The notes below the pieces were generated by a model that worked only from the letters and a program-made list of their open reading frames with translations, did not search any database and was not told where the DNA came from. A stretch of 64,000 nucleotides of DNA, taken from assembly GCA_029204225.1 (NCBI GenBank), contig MU831911.1, positions 1 through 64,000 on the forward strand, in the 5' to 3' direction. Position 1 is the stretch's first letter. Each line of letters opens with the position of its first letter. Below, piece after piece: positions 1 to 11,155 of this stretch. Source of the stretch: Diphasiastrum complanatum. Taxonomy: Eukaryota > Streptophyta > Lycopodiopsida > Lycopodiales > Lycopodiaceae. The position numbers and the translations under genes are program-made.

Positions 1-872
1 AAACGGACTTAATAGACTGAGAAACTACCCATTTCACATCTGGTCTATTCCTCTAGGCTCCCCGCAAGATTACCCACTGGCTGAAATCGAAAGCTAGCGA
101 AGCTGACACCGTTCCGAAGCAACCGGGCCGAAGGACGGGAGACTGCGAAACTAGTCCATTTCCCGTGCCCTAATCGCATTATTTCCGGCGTAAAGACTAT
201 TTTGGGACAAGGGAATGTCGTATTTGAGCAGGATTGGATCTATTTTGGTCCATAACAGGCTCACAAACCTGTGGCCAACCCCTCGTTGTGATTTTGGATG
301 GTATGCACCGAATCCCGACTGGTTTTGAGAACTATCCTTGAAGCCCTTTTCGGGAGGTCACTTGAAACGGACGTTAATCGACTGAGAAACTACTCGTTTC
401 ACGTCTGGTCCTGTTCCTACAGGCTCCCGCAAGATTACCCATTGGCCGAATTGAAAGCTAGCGAAAGCCGACAGACCGTTCGAAGCAAACCGGGGCTGGA
501 AGGACGGAAGACTGCAAAACTAGTCCATTTCTCGTACCCTAATCGCATTGTTTCTGGCATAAAGACTATTTTGGGGCTAAGGACGTCGGATTTAAACAGG
601 ATTGGATCTGTTTGGTTTGTAACAGGCTCACGAACCTGTGGCCACCCCTCGTTGTGATTTCGGATGGTATGCACCAAATCCAACTGGTTCCGAGAACTAC
701 CCCCTAAAGCCCTTTTCGAGAGGTCACTTGAAACGGATGTAATAGACTGAGAAATTACCCATTTCATGTCTGGTCTTGTCCTAAAGGCTCCCCGCGTGAT
801 TACCCATTGGTCGAAATCGAAAGCTAGCGAAGCCGACACCGTTCGAAGAACCGAGGCCGAAGGATGGAAGAC
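1..872. repeat. ~365-bp tandem repeat, 2.4 copies
   Basis: The block beginning AAACGGACTTAATAGACTGA recurs at 365 (AAACGGACGTTAATCGACTG) and at 731 (AAACGGATGTAATAGACTGA). This gives two full units of 364 and 366 bp and a third unit that stops near 872. Units share a core with TCCATAACAGGCTCAC and a CCCGCAAGATTACCCA block, with scattered substitutions and small indels. Frames open across the units are not conserved from copy to copy, so I read them as non-coding. The array starts before the window. It resembles a short satellite or an expanded transposon end; the family is not recognised. Confidence 0.85.
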
Positions 873-1397
873 TCAATAAAGAATAGCAATTTAATACAAA
901 TATAGACTGTTGTTATACTTATCAATAATTTGGTATGACTTTTCTCTTTTGCTTCACTGAGGTCCAGTTTTCCAGAATAAACACAACTGCCGCAACACCA
1001 TTTTCCAGCACCTTTAAAGTATTTCTTAATACGACCAAAGTTTGAAGATACTTCATAATCTACAAATTAGTGAATTGATGTTCAAGTTTAGGCAAATCTC
1101 ATGGATCTCTAAAAGAATCCGATTTTGCTACTTGCATGTCCATCCTATTCTAGACATGCAGTCCTGAGGCATATATGTTTTAAGTTGACTGTCGCACATT
1201 GACTGAAAGGAGCAATTGCATAAAGAAAAACTACAGACTACATGCTTCTTCCGGAAGTAACTTTAAACCGAAGTTCTTTCACTTTGCGCTCCCCCTTCAT
1301 AAGTTTTCATGTTTATGATATCTTTCATGTTCATTTTATAGCAATTGATTCAACATTTGTTCATTTTATGAACTAACTGTATTTCAATCATTTGCAG

Positions 1398-1942
1398 GCA
1401 TGTTGTACTTCCACCTGATGTTGCAAAGTTACTGCCAAAGAACCGTTTGTTGTCAGAGGTGACCTTTTTTTGTGTTCCCTTTGAAGCTTTATATATTTCA
1501 TTTTCAATTTGGACTGTATATAAGAAAGAACTTGGTGATGGCTTATGAACTAAAACAACAATGTATGCCCATTACATGTCTATGCTAAATTTTTGTTCAT
1601 GTTTCTAAGATTCTAATCTTTTGCTCTGTTCATCTCTTTCCATTAAGTATTCTGGTTTTAGAGAAGTGGCTTGCATTCATCTGATGTCTATTCTGTGCTC
1701 CTTGTTAAAGATGAAGCTGCTCAAATAGAAGATTCACAATAAACATTTGAAATACACAATTTTATTTGCAGAGCAAATGGTGGGGCATAGGGGTACAGCA
1801 ATCGAGGGGTGGGGTTCATTATGCCATCCACAGACCCGAACCTCACATTATGCTTTTTCGTCAGCCTCTTAATTATCAACAAAATCAACAGCAGCAGCAA
1901 CCACAGGGTGATGTTGTCCAGTCTGCTAGGCTGAAAGCTTGA
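1398..1942 (+). CDS. CKS1: CKS1-like cyclin-dependent kinase regulatory subunit, last two exons
   Basis: CKS proteins are small adaptors that bind CDKs and phosphorylated substrates at cell-cycle transitions. Exon A (1398-1458) follows a TTTGCAG acceptor and encodes [20 protein letters not shown], the family's central block. A GT donor follows at 1459. Exon B (1772-1942), after TTTATTTGCAG, encodes the IGVQQSRG and [15 protein letters not shown] blocks, a Gln-rich tail typical of plant CKS and a TGA stop. The frame is open through both exons. The N-terminal exon (normally around MGQIQYSEKYFDD in plants) is not visible, so it lies left of the window or is lost. Oddities: the usual RGWVHY Trp is Gly and the WR after the exon junction is WW. 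The anion-binding Trp is kept. The gene may be a diverged working copy or an early pseudogene. Confidence 0.8.
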
Positions 1943-2344
1943 ATTTTTTGAACTGTAAGCCAGAACCATTTTACTTTATCCTACCTTGGATGATTTTCAG
2001 GTTTCAGCAACTGGTCTTATTAGGTTGTATTTATATATGACCTTGAGGCTCATGTCGTATTGTGTTGTGAGCCTTATAACTGGCATTGCTCTACCATCTC
2101 ATTTTATAAAATCTTTGATAATGTTGAGTAACGGCACTTTAATTTCTTCTTGCAGGTGTTGCTTCATGGCTACTTGAGTGTAATCTATACAAGTGTTTCT
2201 CAGACTTTATTAGCCCTTACTCGATATTATAGTTCACAAAAACAATCTGAATGTTCTCTTTGCTCCAAGGCAAATGAGAGACTATGCTTTCTATTTGCCT
2301 CCGATGGTATATGACAAAATCAATTTATAAGAACTTAATAGCAA
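1943..2344. other. probable CKS1-like 3' UTR and flank
   Basis: AT-rich sequence after the CKS1-like stop. No second gene is supported; short open frames here lack family resemblance. It ends where the dispersed copy of the 365-bp repeat begins. Confidence 0.4.
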
Positions 2345-2570
2345 CGAATCTGTTTGGTCCATAACAGGCTCACGAACCTGTGGCCATCCCCCCGTTTGTG
2401 ATTCCGGATAGTATGCACCGAATCCGATGCATTCCGAGTACCTAACCCCCTCTTCCCTGAGACCCTTTTCCGAAGGTCACTTCAAATGAATATTATAGAC
2501 TGAGAAACTACCCTTTACAAGTCTGGTCTATTCCTACAGGTTCCTCTCGGGAATACCCACTGGCCAAGAA
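2345..2570 (+). repeat. dispersed copy of the 365-bp repeat
   Basis: The stretch from TTTGGTCCATAACAGGCTCA through TATGCACCGAATCC, GGTCACTTCAAATGA, GACTGAGAAACTACCC and CCCACTGGCCAAG matches the second half and first part of the unit in the 1-872 array, in the same orientation but more diverged. The CKS1-like exons therefore sit between two occurrences of this repeat. Confidence 0.8.
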
Positions 2571-3010
2571 TCCATCACATCCTGAGTCCTTGATAATCCA
2601 ACAAGAAAATCCATAGAGATCTCTCTCAATGACCGTGGGCAACCCCCGACAAATGTCGTAAATTGGGAGGGTAAAGCCCTCTCTGCCTTGTTTAGTTGAC
2701 AAATATCTCACAATAATATACGTGGCTACAAAAAGTACCGAGTTAGTAGCTTAAATGTATTTCATTTTAGAATGCCCTGTGCAAGACTATCATGACACTC
2801 ATGAATGTCACATTTTGAATGTCTTACCAGTAGTTATGCCAAATAGAAGAAAAAGCTAAAACAGAGAGCTTTTGGATTGGCTTCTTTGATGTGAAACAAA
2901 TTCACTTCAAAGCAGATTTGGACCATTTGGGCCCCTTCAATGCATTGAAGCTTGAAATTTTTTAATGGAGTTTTAACTTTCATTCTTCATATTTGGAAAA
3001 TGGGCCCCAT
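2571..3010. other. intergenic, nothing recognised
   Basis: AT-rich unique-looking sequence up to the RE1 target site CCCAT (3006-3010). A 60-codon frame crossing into the LTR has no family resemblance and is taken as chance. Confidence 0.4.
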
Positions 3011-3660
3011 TGTGAAAAATTCAACTAGTTTCATCACATTTTGCAATATTTTCATATTTAGTATATTGAGGCCAAAACTTGTTTTAGACTTAGAGGTTGA
3101 CTTTTCAAAGTTCATTAATCTAAATTTCATTTGAATAAACACTTTTTGAAAGTGTGGGAAAGATAGAATGCGCGTTTGAGTAGATTCAATTTGAATAAGT
3201 TGGGTACATTGAATCTAGACCCAAAATTGGTAGGATTAGCATTTTGGTGGGAAAGCCAAGTGGCCAAATAGGGTTTGGACCTGTTATAAAAGGATGTAAC
3301 TTGTGGAGAGAGTTATCTTCTCTCTTCTCTATCTCATTTCATGCTTATACATGGTTCTCTTGGGTTCTACTATCCATTGGTGCACTATCTTGGTGATTGC
3401 TTGCAATTCTATGTGTAGAATGATCTATATTTGTTATTTTTGGATCCACACGTGTGAAATACAGTAGCTTGTTGGTTTTGTATGGACAGCAATAGTACAT
3501 AATCATTTCATTCAAGTTTGATCAAGTTCTATTAGTGTTTGCATCTCAAATTGTGTGTAGATGCTGATTTTTCTACATTGGTGAAATTGGTAGTGTATTT
3601 CTCTTTCTAACCAAAGATCATTCAAGTAGATTGGATCTTAAGGATCTGAAATCTTTCACA
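3011..3660 (+). repeat. RE1 5' LTR
   Basis: 650 bp, TGTGAA...TTCACA. Contains TATAAAAG near 3287-3294 as a probable promoter and the palindrome-like TCCACACGTGTGAA at 3445-3458. Confidence 0.93.
3445..3458. promoter_or_regulatory. CACACGTGTG palindrome in RE1 LTR
   Basis: TCCACACGTGTGAA, one base short of the perfect palindrome TTCACACGTGTGAA found in the RE2, RE3 and RE4 LTRs. The core CACGTG is a G-box, known as a bZIP/bHLH binding site in plants. It lies about 150 bp downstream of the TATA box, so in the transcribed leader. The 3' LTR copy is at 8813-8826. Confidence 0.6.
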
Positions 3661-4264
3661 TGGTATCAGAGCTTGTGTTTCAGGTTATGAAGAATGATTT
3701 GGTGAAGATATCAAGTCTAGAGCATGCTAGAGAGGATTCTACACCAAAATTGGATTTTTTGCTTTTGTAGATTGGATCTTTTGTAGATCAAAACACTAAA
3801 TAGGTCAATATACTTGTTCAATTCCGTTTTTTTGAATTCACATGCTGGATTTGGCCGATTTTTGGATCATTGGTTCAGCCTAAGTGGTGGCTTATAGATT
3901 GCATATCAAATTTTCAGCATTTGCATGTAGATTTGGAATAGTCAATTTTTTGTGATTTTGTCAAAACCCTAATTTTGATTGGATCTCTAGATAGTGAGGT
4001 TGCTAGACTTCATTTGAGTGTGTTTCAATCTTAGGAAGTGGCAAAAGTCATTAGATTGAGGATAGATCATAGGTTGATCAAGATTCCATGATTCTATGTG
4101 TTGATTTGCTTGGATAAGTGCTAGAAGAGAATTTGTGAGATAGTTTCAAATCTTGGTGATTTCTTTTGAAAGCATTTGTTGTTGTTCAAAGGAGTGCTTT
4201 GTGCATTGAAACAGGTTGAAAGAGAAGATCGGGTCATTGCTACACGGCAACCTCAATTGGAGTC

Positions 4265-6720
4265 ATGTTGGAAGCCAATGATAGGCTTACCTCAAGTAAC
4301 TACTCATTATGGAATGTGAGGATGGAGTCACTTCTTGAGATGAATGATGTTTTGAATATTGTTTTAGGTTTGGAGGAGAGACCAGCAACACAACAAGATC
4401 AATTGAGGTATGACAAGAGGGCCAAGAAGACTCTACACATGATAAAGATGAATGTTACCAATGAACTTCTCAAGGAAGTTGGTAAGTGCACATCATCTTT
4501 GAAAGCTTGGAATTCATTGAAGAAGCTTTATGAATCCAAGTCTACTTCTAGAGTGTTGACTCTAAGAAGGCAAATCTTTTCTTGTTTGCAAAAGAATGAA
4601 GAAAGTCCAAGTACTTTTGTTTTGAGAATGAAAGCATTGAATGATGAGTTAGCTTGCATAGATGAAAGCATTAAGGAAGGAGAGCTTATTCAAGTGATTC
4701 TTAATGGCTTGTTGGATGCTCATGCTAACATTGTTCAAAGTATTGCTATTCAAAAGTCTTTGCCAAGTTTGATGGATCTTCAAGAGATCTTGATCAATGA
4801 GGAATATAGGCTTCAAGCAAGAGGTGGATCTACATCGACACTTCAAGAGGATGCTATGTTCACAAAGGGCAAATTCAAGGGCAAAACCAAAAGCAAGTGG
4901 TCTAAAGGGCAAGATCAAGTGGATGCTTCTTCAAGTGGCAAAAAGAATGATAGATCAAAACTCAAGTGCTTCTATTGTGGCATCAAAGGACACTTTGCAA
5001 GTGAGTGCTACAAGAAGAAGAGAGATCAAGGAGACAAACAAGGTAATCTTACTCCTGATGAGGATGGTTTGGATGTGCAAGATGCAAATGATGATGCTTT
5101 TGTGACGTCTTCATGTATGCTTGCTAATGATGGAGATCTAGATCCTTGGTGGATTGATAGTGGAGCAAGTTCACACATGACCTTTCACAAAGAGTACTTC
5201 ACTTCTTTGTTGGCATATGGAGATGACAAGAGGGTGATCTACACGGCCAATGATGGTGAGTGTGCAATCAAAGGGATTGGCACAATTCCTATTTCTCTCT
5301 CTACAAATAGGAATGTTCATTTGGAGGATGTCTTGTTTATTCCATCTATTAGCAAGATTTTGCTTAGTGTGAGTCAAATACTAAGTAAGGGCCTCAAGGT
5401 GGAGTTTGATGGAGATGCTTGTTTGATCAAAAGGAAGGATGTTTTGATTGGAAAAGGTAAAAGGCAAGGGAAGTTGTTCAAACTTGATGCTTGTGTTATT
5501 GCTAACCAAGTTGGATGTGTTGCAAGGGAGCAAATTTCTATTCAAGAGGTTTGGCACAAAAGGATGGGACAACTCAACTTCAAGTCATTGGAGGTAATGG
5601 CAAGGAAGAAGGTTGTGATTGGTCTTCCAAGTTCCTTAAGTAATGACAAGCATGTTTGTGAGTCTTGTGCTTTGTCTAAGTCACATAGACTACCTTATAC
5701 TAGATCTATTTCTAGATCTACAAAGCTTTTTCAATTTGTACATTCGGATATTCATGGATTTACTACAATTAGCAATAGTGGAGCTAAGATGTATGTAATA
5801 TTCATTAATGATTTTAGTAGATTTTGTTGGATCTATCTACTAAAGAGCAAGGATGAAGTGTATGATGTCTTTGTCAAGTTCAAGAATGCAAGGGAGAACC
5901 AATTTTTCCACAAAGATCAAGTGCTTGAGAGGTGACAATGGTGATGAGTACATATCTAACAAGTTCAAGGCCTTTTGTGATGAGCATGGGATCAAGAGGG
6001 AGTATACAACATCAAGGACCCCACAACAAAATGGAGTGGCTGAAAGGAAGAATAGAACTTTATGTGAAAGTGCTAAAGCTATGAGGTTAAGTGCTAATCT
6101 TGACAAACCATTTTGGGATCAAGATTTGTTGTGTGCCAATTTCTTGTGCAATAGGTGGCCGAGTGCTATTTTGGATGGAAGGACACCTTTTGAGATGCTA
6201 TTCAAGAGGAGGCCGAGTGTCAACTTTCTAAGAACCTTTGGATGCACATGCTATGTCAACATTACTCTTGATGATAGGACCAAGGAGGATCCATCTTCAA
6301 GAAGAGGTATTTTTGTTGGATATAGCGAGGTGAGTAAAGCCTAGAAGGTTTACATTCCTTCTACTAACAAAGTGATTGTTGGTAGAGATGTCATTTTTGA
6401 TGAGGGAAACATTACAAAGGTGTCTTCAAGCATGATTGATGGTAAAGTAGATGGTTCTAACATTCTTGATGTTGATGAGAAGGATCCTACTTTGGATGGT
6501 GGTGATGATGGACCTTCATCAAGTCAAAAGCCAAGGAGAACATCAAGAGAAAGACAAGTACCTTCAAGGCTCACATATGATCAAAAGGGTAAGCAAGTAG
6601 TTTCTGGAAATTATGTTGTTTTCCTAACCTCTTTGGATGAGCCTACAAGTGTAGATCAAGCAAGGAAAGAAGAGGAGTGGATCCAACCAATGGATCTTGA
6701 GTATCGGTCTCTTATGAAGA
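4265..6720 (+). pseudogene. RE1 gag-protease-integrase, broken
   Basis: Copia polyprotein 5' part. In order: gag (WNVRMESLLEMND near the start), a CX2CX4HX4C zinc knuckle (CFYCGIKGHFASEC, around 4960-5010), protease (WWIDSGASSHMT), an integrase HHCC zinc region, and the DDE core ending QQNGVAERKNRTLC. Three lesions show. The start ATG used by RE3 (ATGGCTACAAAT) is ACGGCAACC here, so the first ATG is seven codons downstream, at 4265. An extra T in the run 5903-5907 shifts frame inside the integrase, giving a stop at 5933. A TAC-to-TAG change makes a stop at 6342. It is a dead copy related to RE3 over this whole stretch. Confidence 0.9.
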
Positions 6721-7811
6721 GTGGAACATCTTCTGGAGGATCTTCTTGTGTACATGGAGCTATGCAAGTGGATGGATGTTATCTTGCTGTAAAATCAAGT
6801 AATGGATCTAGAAAACAAAGTTTGTTCAATGACTTTGATGGTCAAGTTGAAGATCAAGAAATTGATCTCAAAGCGCTTCAACTAGTCAAAAGGAAAGTTG
6901 GCAATTTGGAGCTAGTCAAGAGCATCAAAGGAGAGGTAATTGACAAAGGTGTTATGGATCTGTTTTTGCAGCATATTGAAGATTCAAGTAAGGTCAAAGG
7001 AGCAGCAAGGAAATGTTGTTCAAGTTTACTTTACTTGTTCTATCTCATGTTTGAGCAATTTCATGTGGATGTGTGCAAATTTTCAAGATATGGTAAAACT
7101 AGCTACATTGGTGAGCATTGTTTCGATGTTGGATTTATACTAGCATTCTTGGATGATTTTGCTGATGGAAATGAAGCTAGTGGAGGTTCATTATGTCACT
7201 CATCCATGGCTAAGTTCTCAAGTGTTGAGCTACTTGGTGCCAATACTTGGAGATTGTCAATTTTTGGTGAATTCATGGTCATTTTCTTGTGTCAAGTAGA
7301 TCTTGAAGATGGACTAGTGCAAACTACTTGGTTTATGGAGTCATGTGGTGCTGGATTTGCATCATTAATGTACTCACCTACTCATGGATTTCCAAGGTTT
7401 GATGGTTTCTTGTGGCAAGATGAAGATGGAGGCTCATTCATGGAGTATCATGGTGGATACAAGGCAACAAAGGACAAAGGAGGAGGAGACATGCAAGCAA
7501 AAGTTGATCACTCACATTTATTGTTTGTTTGCTGTATTTTTCCAGAGAGTTCAGAGTTGGAAGCATGGTGGAATCATTTCACTTACATTCTATTTGATTC
7601 TTCATGTTCTAGTCACATTTTTACATGTAAAATTGATGTAAGAAATAGTGAAGCATCCCAAGTGGACACTATTCTCTATATCAATTATGGTTGTTTCTAT
7701 TTTGAGCATTACATGATCATCGAAAGGAGATCTATTCTTAGGAAGAAGATCATTCTTATGATGGATCAAAGTTCTATTGGCAAAAACTATGCTAGGAGCA
7801 TTGGAAGCTAG
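6721..7811 (+). other. unrecognised open sequence replacing the RE1 reverse transcriptase
   Basis: RE1 follows RE3 and RE4 up to CTTATGAAGA at 6720, then departs and rejoins near GGAGCATTGGAAGC at about 7791. RE3 has about 890 bp here, coding for all of reverse transcriptase. RE1 has about 1.07 kb with no YVDD or other RT motif. The new stretch is open for about 360 codons in the frame of the preceding pol segment. It ends at TAG 7809-7811, because pol resumes in a different frame at the right junction. The predicted product is rich in Ser, Cys, Phe and Asp/Glu and has no motif I can name. It could be captured host or other-element sequence, or the body of a non-autonomous family. Function unknown. 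Confidence 0.7.
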
Positions 7812-8383
7812 GAAAGCGAGTTTTGAGGTACGTCATTGAAACTCGAGATTTTGGCATATTGTATGAGGGATCATCACCTAATCTTTTTGGATTTTCAGAT
7901 TCGGACTATGCTGGAGATATAAGAGATAGGAAATCCATTAGTTACTATTGTATTTTCATAGGTGATGGAGCTATATCATGGATGTCAAAGAAACAAGCCA
8001 CTATCTCATTGTCATCTAGTGAGGCCGAGTACAAAGCTCTTACACATTGCACAAAGGAGATGGTATGGATCAAGAGGATGATCAAGAATCTTCACTTGCT
8101 GGATTTTTCAGAGAGCCCAATCATCTTTTGTGACAATCAATCAGCCCAAAGAATGGCATCCAATCCTATCTTTCATGCTAGGAGCAAGCATATTGAGATA
8201 CAATATCATTTTGTGAGGGAGCGAGTCATTGCAAAGGAGGTGGAGCTTCAACATGTGTCTTCAAGGGAATGTGTAGCGGATATCTTCACCAAAGCATTAG
8301 GAAAAGACTTGTTCATGAAGCATAGGACTTCACTTGGAGTATTATCAAAGTCTATGCTAAAACTAGTTGAAGAGGGAGTGTGA
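7797..8383 (+). pseudogene. RE1 RNase H domain
   Basis: Copia RNase H and pol C-terminus: FGFSDSDYAGD, ISLSSSEAEYKAL, CDNQSAQ, HARSKHIE and VADIFTKALGKD are all present, ending in a TGA that overlaps the start of the 3' LTR. The frame is open from about 7797, but it has no reverse transcriptase upstream and no start of its own, so it is a domain remnant. Confidence 0.88.
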
Positions 8384-9028
8384 AAGATTCAACTAGTTTC
8401 ATCACATTTTGCAATATTTCCATATTTGGCATATTGAGGCCAAAACTTGTTTTAGACTTAGAGGTTGACTTTTCAAAGTTCATTAGTCTAAATTTCATTT
8501 GAATAAACACTTTTTGAAAGTGTGGAAAAAATAGAATGCGAGTTTGAGTAGATTCAATTTGAATAAGTTGGGTACATTGAATCTAGACCCAAAATTGGTA
8601 GGTTTAGCATTTTGGTGGGAAAGCCAAGTGGCCAAATAGGGTTTGGATCTGCTATAAAAGGATGTAACTCGTAGAGAGAGTTATCTTCTCTCTTCTCTAT
8701 CTCATTTTATGCTTATACATGGTTCTCTTGGGTTCTACTATCCATTGGTGCACTATCTTGGTGTTTGCTTGCAATTCTATGTGTACAATGATCTATATTT
8801 GTTATTTTTGGATCCACACGTGTGAAATACAGTAGCTTGCTGATTTTGTACGGACAGCAACAGTACATAATCATTTCATTCAAGTTTGATCAAGTTCTAT
8901 TAGTGTTTTCATCTCAAATTGTGTGTAGATGCTGATTTTTCTACATTGGTGAAATTGGTAGTGTATTTCTCTTTCTAACCAAAGATCATTCAAGTAGATT
9001 GGATCTTAAGGATCTGAAATCTTTCACA
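8379..9028 (+). repeat. RE1 3' LTR
   Basis: 650 bp, paired with 3011-3660; about 21 substitutions and no length change by eye. Followed directly by target duplication CCCAT. Confidence 0.93.
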
Positions 9029-9099
9029 CCCATTGCATTATGGCCATTAGATATTGGGTGCTTTCTTCCACCATCGACCTTGGTTAAAGGTTGATTAGG

Positions 9100-9650
9100 G
9101 AAAGAGCATGACCAATGTGCTGCTTCTAAGGAGGAAGCTAGCAAACACCAGAATGATGGAAGTCGTTTTAATATTGGAGCATCTCGAGAAAATGAAGGGA
9201 AGGATCTTGAGAATGATGGAAGGAGATTCATTGTTGGAGCATCTCGAGGCAACTGGAGGCAGCAAGAGTGCTTGTGGAGATGACTCGTCTTCTGTTCACC
9301 ATCTTAGGGAGCCTTCCGGTGTCCTATGACTAGTTGATAATGGTGCTCGAGAGTAGCAAGATAGAGGATCTTGAAATCACAGAGGTCATGAAGAGGTAGA
9401 TGCACGAATTCATTGCAAATAGATTCAAAGACTTCTGTAAGGAGAGGAGCATTCATCTTCGAACAATGTCATATTCCCCTCAGCAAAATGGGGTTGCAGA
9501 GCAGAAAAATCGCACCCTCATGGATATGGCCAGGAGTATGTTGTTTGACAAAGGTCTTCCAAAGTTCTTGTGGGTAGAGGAAGTCAGTACAGCTGCCTAC
9601 ATCTCAATGCAGGTGTCTTGAGGCACACAAGATTTAGAAAATTGTTGTCG
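9100..9650 (+). pseudogene. fragments of another copia element (gag and integrase)
   Basis: Around 9275-9395 one frame reads like a copia gag segment (LLFTILGSLPVSYD, a stop, then LIMVLESSK). At 9400-9620 it changes to an integrase core end with YSPQQNGVAEQKNRTLMDMA. Protease and most of the integrase are absent between them, so this is an internally deleted remnant. A short unit, GAATGATGGAAG plus TTGGAGCATCTCGAG, appears twice at about 9150-9250. No LTRs are visible. Confidence 0.65.
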
Positions 9651-9818
9651 TCTTAAGAGAAACAAAGGTACACCAAAAAACTAAAAGGTTTGTCAGTACA
9701 TTTGCCACGGCCCACGAGATTGTGCGGTGCGGGTCAAACTCATCATTTTTAAAAACCTTATCTAAAAAAAAGGTTGGCATGGTTGTGGGGTCACCCTCCC
9801 CAAATTCCAAAAAGAACG

Positions 9819-9963
<145 letters not shown>

Positions 9964-9984
9964 CTCGTTTTTGCTCACGCTCCT

Positions 9985-10320
9985 CATTCGATGCTCTCCC
10001 TTCACCATCGCAGAGATCAGCTGCACTTGCTCACTCTCCCTTCACCATCGTAGGGATCAGTTGGCCTCATTCTCTATCCACAATGGATTTCAGCCCGCCT
10101 TCACCATCCACAACGAATTTTAGGCCTCCTTCACAACCCACAGTGCATTTCTTGATTCCCTCACCATCCCATAGTGGATCCCAGGCCATTTTCACCTCCC
10201 CACAGCACATTTCAGACCTCTTTCACCATCTCACAGTGCATTTCAAGCTTCCATCACCATCCCAAAATGCATTTCAAGCATCCCACAACACATTTCAGGC
10301 TTCTTTCAGCATGCCAATGT
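9985..10320 (+). repeat. degenerate ~35-bp minisatellite
   Basis: Imperfect units built on TTCACCATC, CACAGTGCATTTCA and GGCCTCC recur roughly every 30-36 bp from about 9995 to 10315. Unit length and sequence drift, so no protein is claimed. Confidence 0.7.
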
Positions 10321-10329
10321 TAAAAGCAG

Positions 10330-10505
10330 ATTTGCAGGAGCCGATTGGAGTATGTAGGAGATGATTTGAGTTTGCAGGAGGTGATTGGAATCAATAGGAG
10401 CTTATTGGAACTGTGAGGAGCAGATTTGCAGGAGCGTAGGAGCTTATTGGAACTATGAGGAGCAAATTTGCAAGAGCAAATTGGCGTCTGTAGGAGCTGA
10501 TTCAT
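10330..10505 (+). repeat. short GCAGGAG/TGATTGGA tandem repeats
   Basis: Repeated short modules such as TTTGCAGGAG, GTAGGAGCTGATT and GGAGCTTATTGGAACT occur four to six times. Non-coding; a second minisatellite next to the first. Confidence 0.65.
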
Positions 10506-11005
10506 CATGTCGACAGGTACTTACAAACTTTTATGTAATTTTACCATTTTCCCCCCTTGTCGTTGACATGTATTAATTACTGCTTAGTTTTCTAAATAGT
10601 TAAAAGAAATCACACTTCTATTTCATAGTTTGCTTGAATCTGCTTCTTCTCTTCATGAATTAGACAATGTTATATTCGTTCAAGCAACTTGACATTGGTA
10701 AGGTATCTAAATGTTTTAGTGATAAAGATATTTGTGGATCTTGTTAAATTTGTGTGTACATATCAATTTTAACTGTATATTTTGACAAGTGTATTTTGTC
10801 AATATCACTAACATTCTTGTTAAAAAATTACAGATAAAATCTAATCGTTCATTAGCGAATATGTCTTCTACTAAGGAAATGTCTCGAAACAAGTATATTT
10901 ATTAAATGTATAGTAGATATTATGTACTTAACATTTGGATTTGCAGCATTGTGTGTTGAATATAACTTTTTTGTCTTTTTTTACGATTGTTTAAAGGACG
11001 ACGCC
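10506..11005. other. AT-rich stretch, no gene seen
   Basis: No supported coding region. It lies between the minisatellites and the first exon-like segments of the CACTA region and could be intron or 5' region of that element. Confidence 0.35.
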
Positions 11006-11155
11006 TCCACAAGATAGCAAAAAGTTAAAGAAGATGCAATATTATTACAAAATGAAATCACGAAAAAGAGCACAAATGCTTGAGCAAAGACTTAGTGGAA
11101 CATCATTGTCATCAAGTTCTGGTGCCCAGCCTCGACCTAAACCGTAGGTACTATA
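11006..11155 (+). other. exon-like segment upstream of CACTA transposase
   Basis: One frame is open and reads as a basic, coiled-coil-like stretch (KKLKKMQYYYKMKSRKRAQM) followed by a Ser-rich tail, then a possible donor near 11153. No family is recognised. It is on the same strand as the transposase and may be an exon of a companion gene in the element. Confidence 0.35.

Larger units (their letters stand above)
3011..9028 (+). mobile_element. RE1: Ty1-copia LTR retrotransposon lacking reverse transcriptase
   Basis: Two 650-bp LTRs (3011-3660, 8379-9028) begin TGTGAA and end TTCACA and are flanked by a 5-bp target duplication CCCAT (3006-3010 and 9029-9033). A primer-binding site TGGTATCAGAGC starts at 3661, directly after the 5' LTR. 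A purine tract GAAGAGGGAG abuts the 3' LTR. I count about 21 substitutions between the LTRs (about 3%), making this the oldest of the four complete copia insertions here. Order: gag, protease, integrase, a foreign-looking insert where reverse transcriptase should be, then RNase H. It cannot be autonomous; any mobility would need proteins from relatives such as RE3, with which it shares high nucleotide similarity. Confidence 0.95.

Noticed and set aside
298-839. Frames of about 120-134 codons in the tandem repeat, one per strand
   Set aside because: The frames are not maintained in the neighbouring repeat copies and match no family.
7465-7492. Purine-rich ACAAAGGAGGAGGAGAC inside the RE1 insert as a second polypurine tract
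   Set aside because: Not followed by a TG LTR start or anything resembling the RE1 LTR; purine runs are common in this insert.
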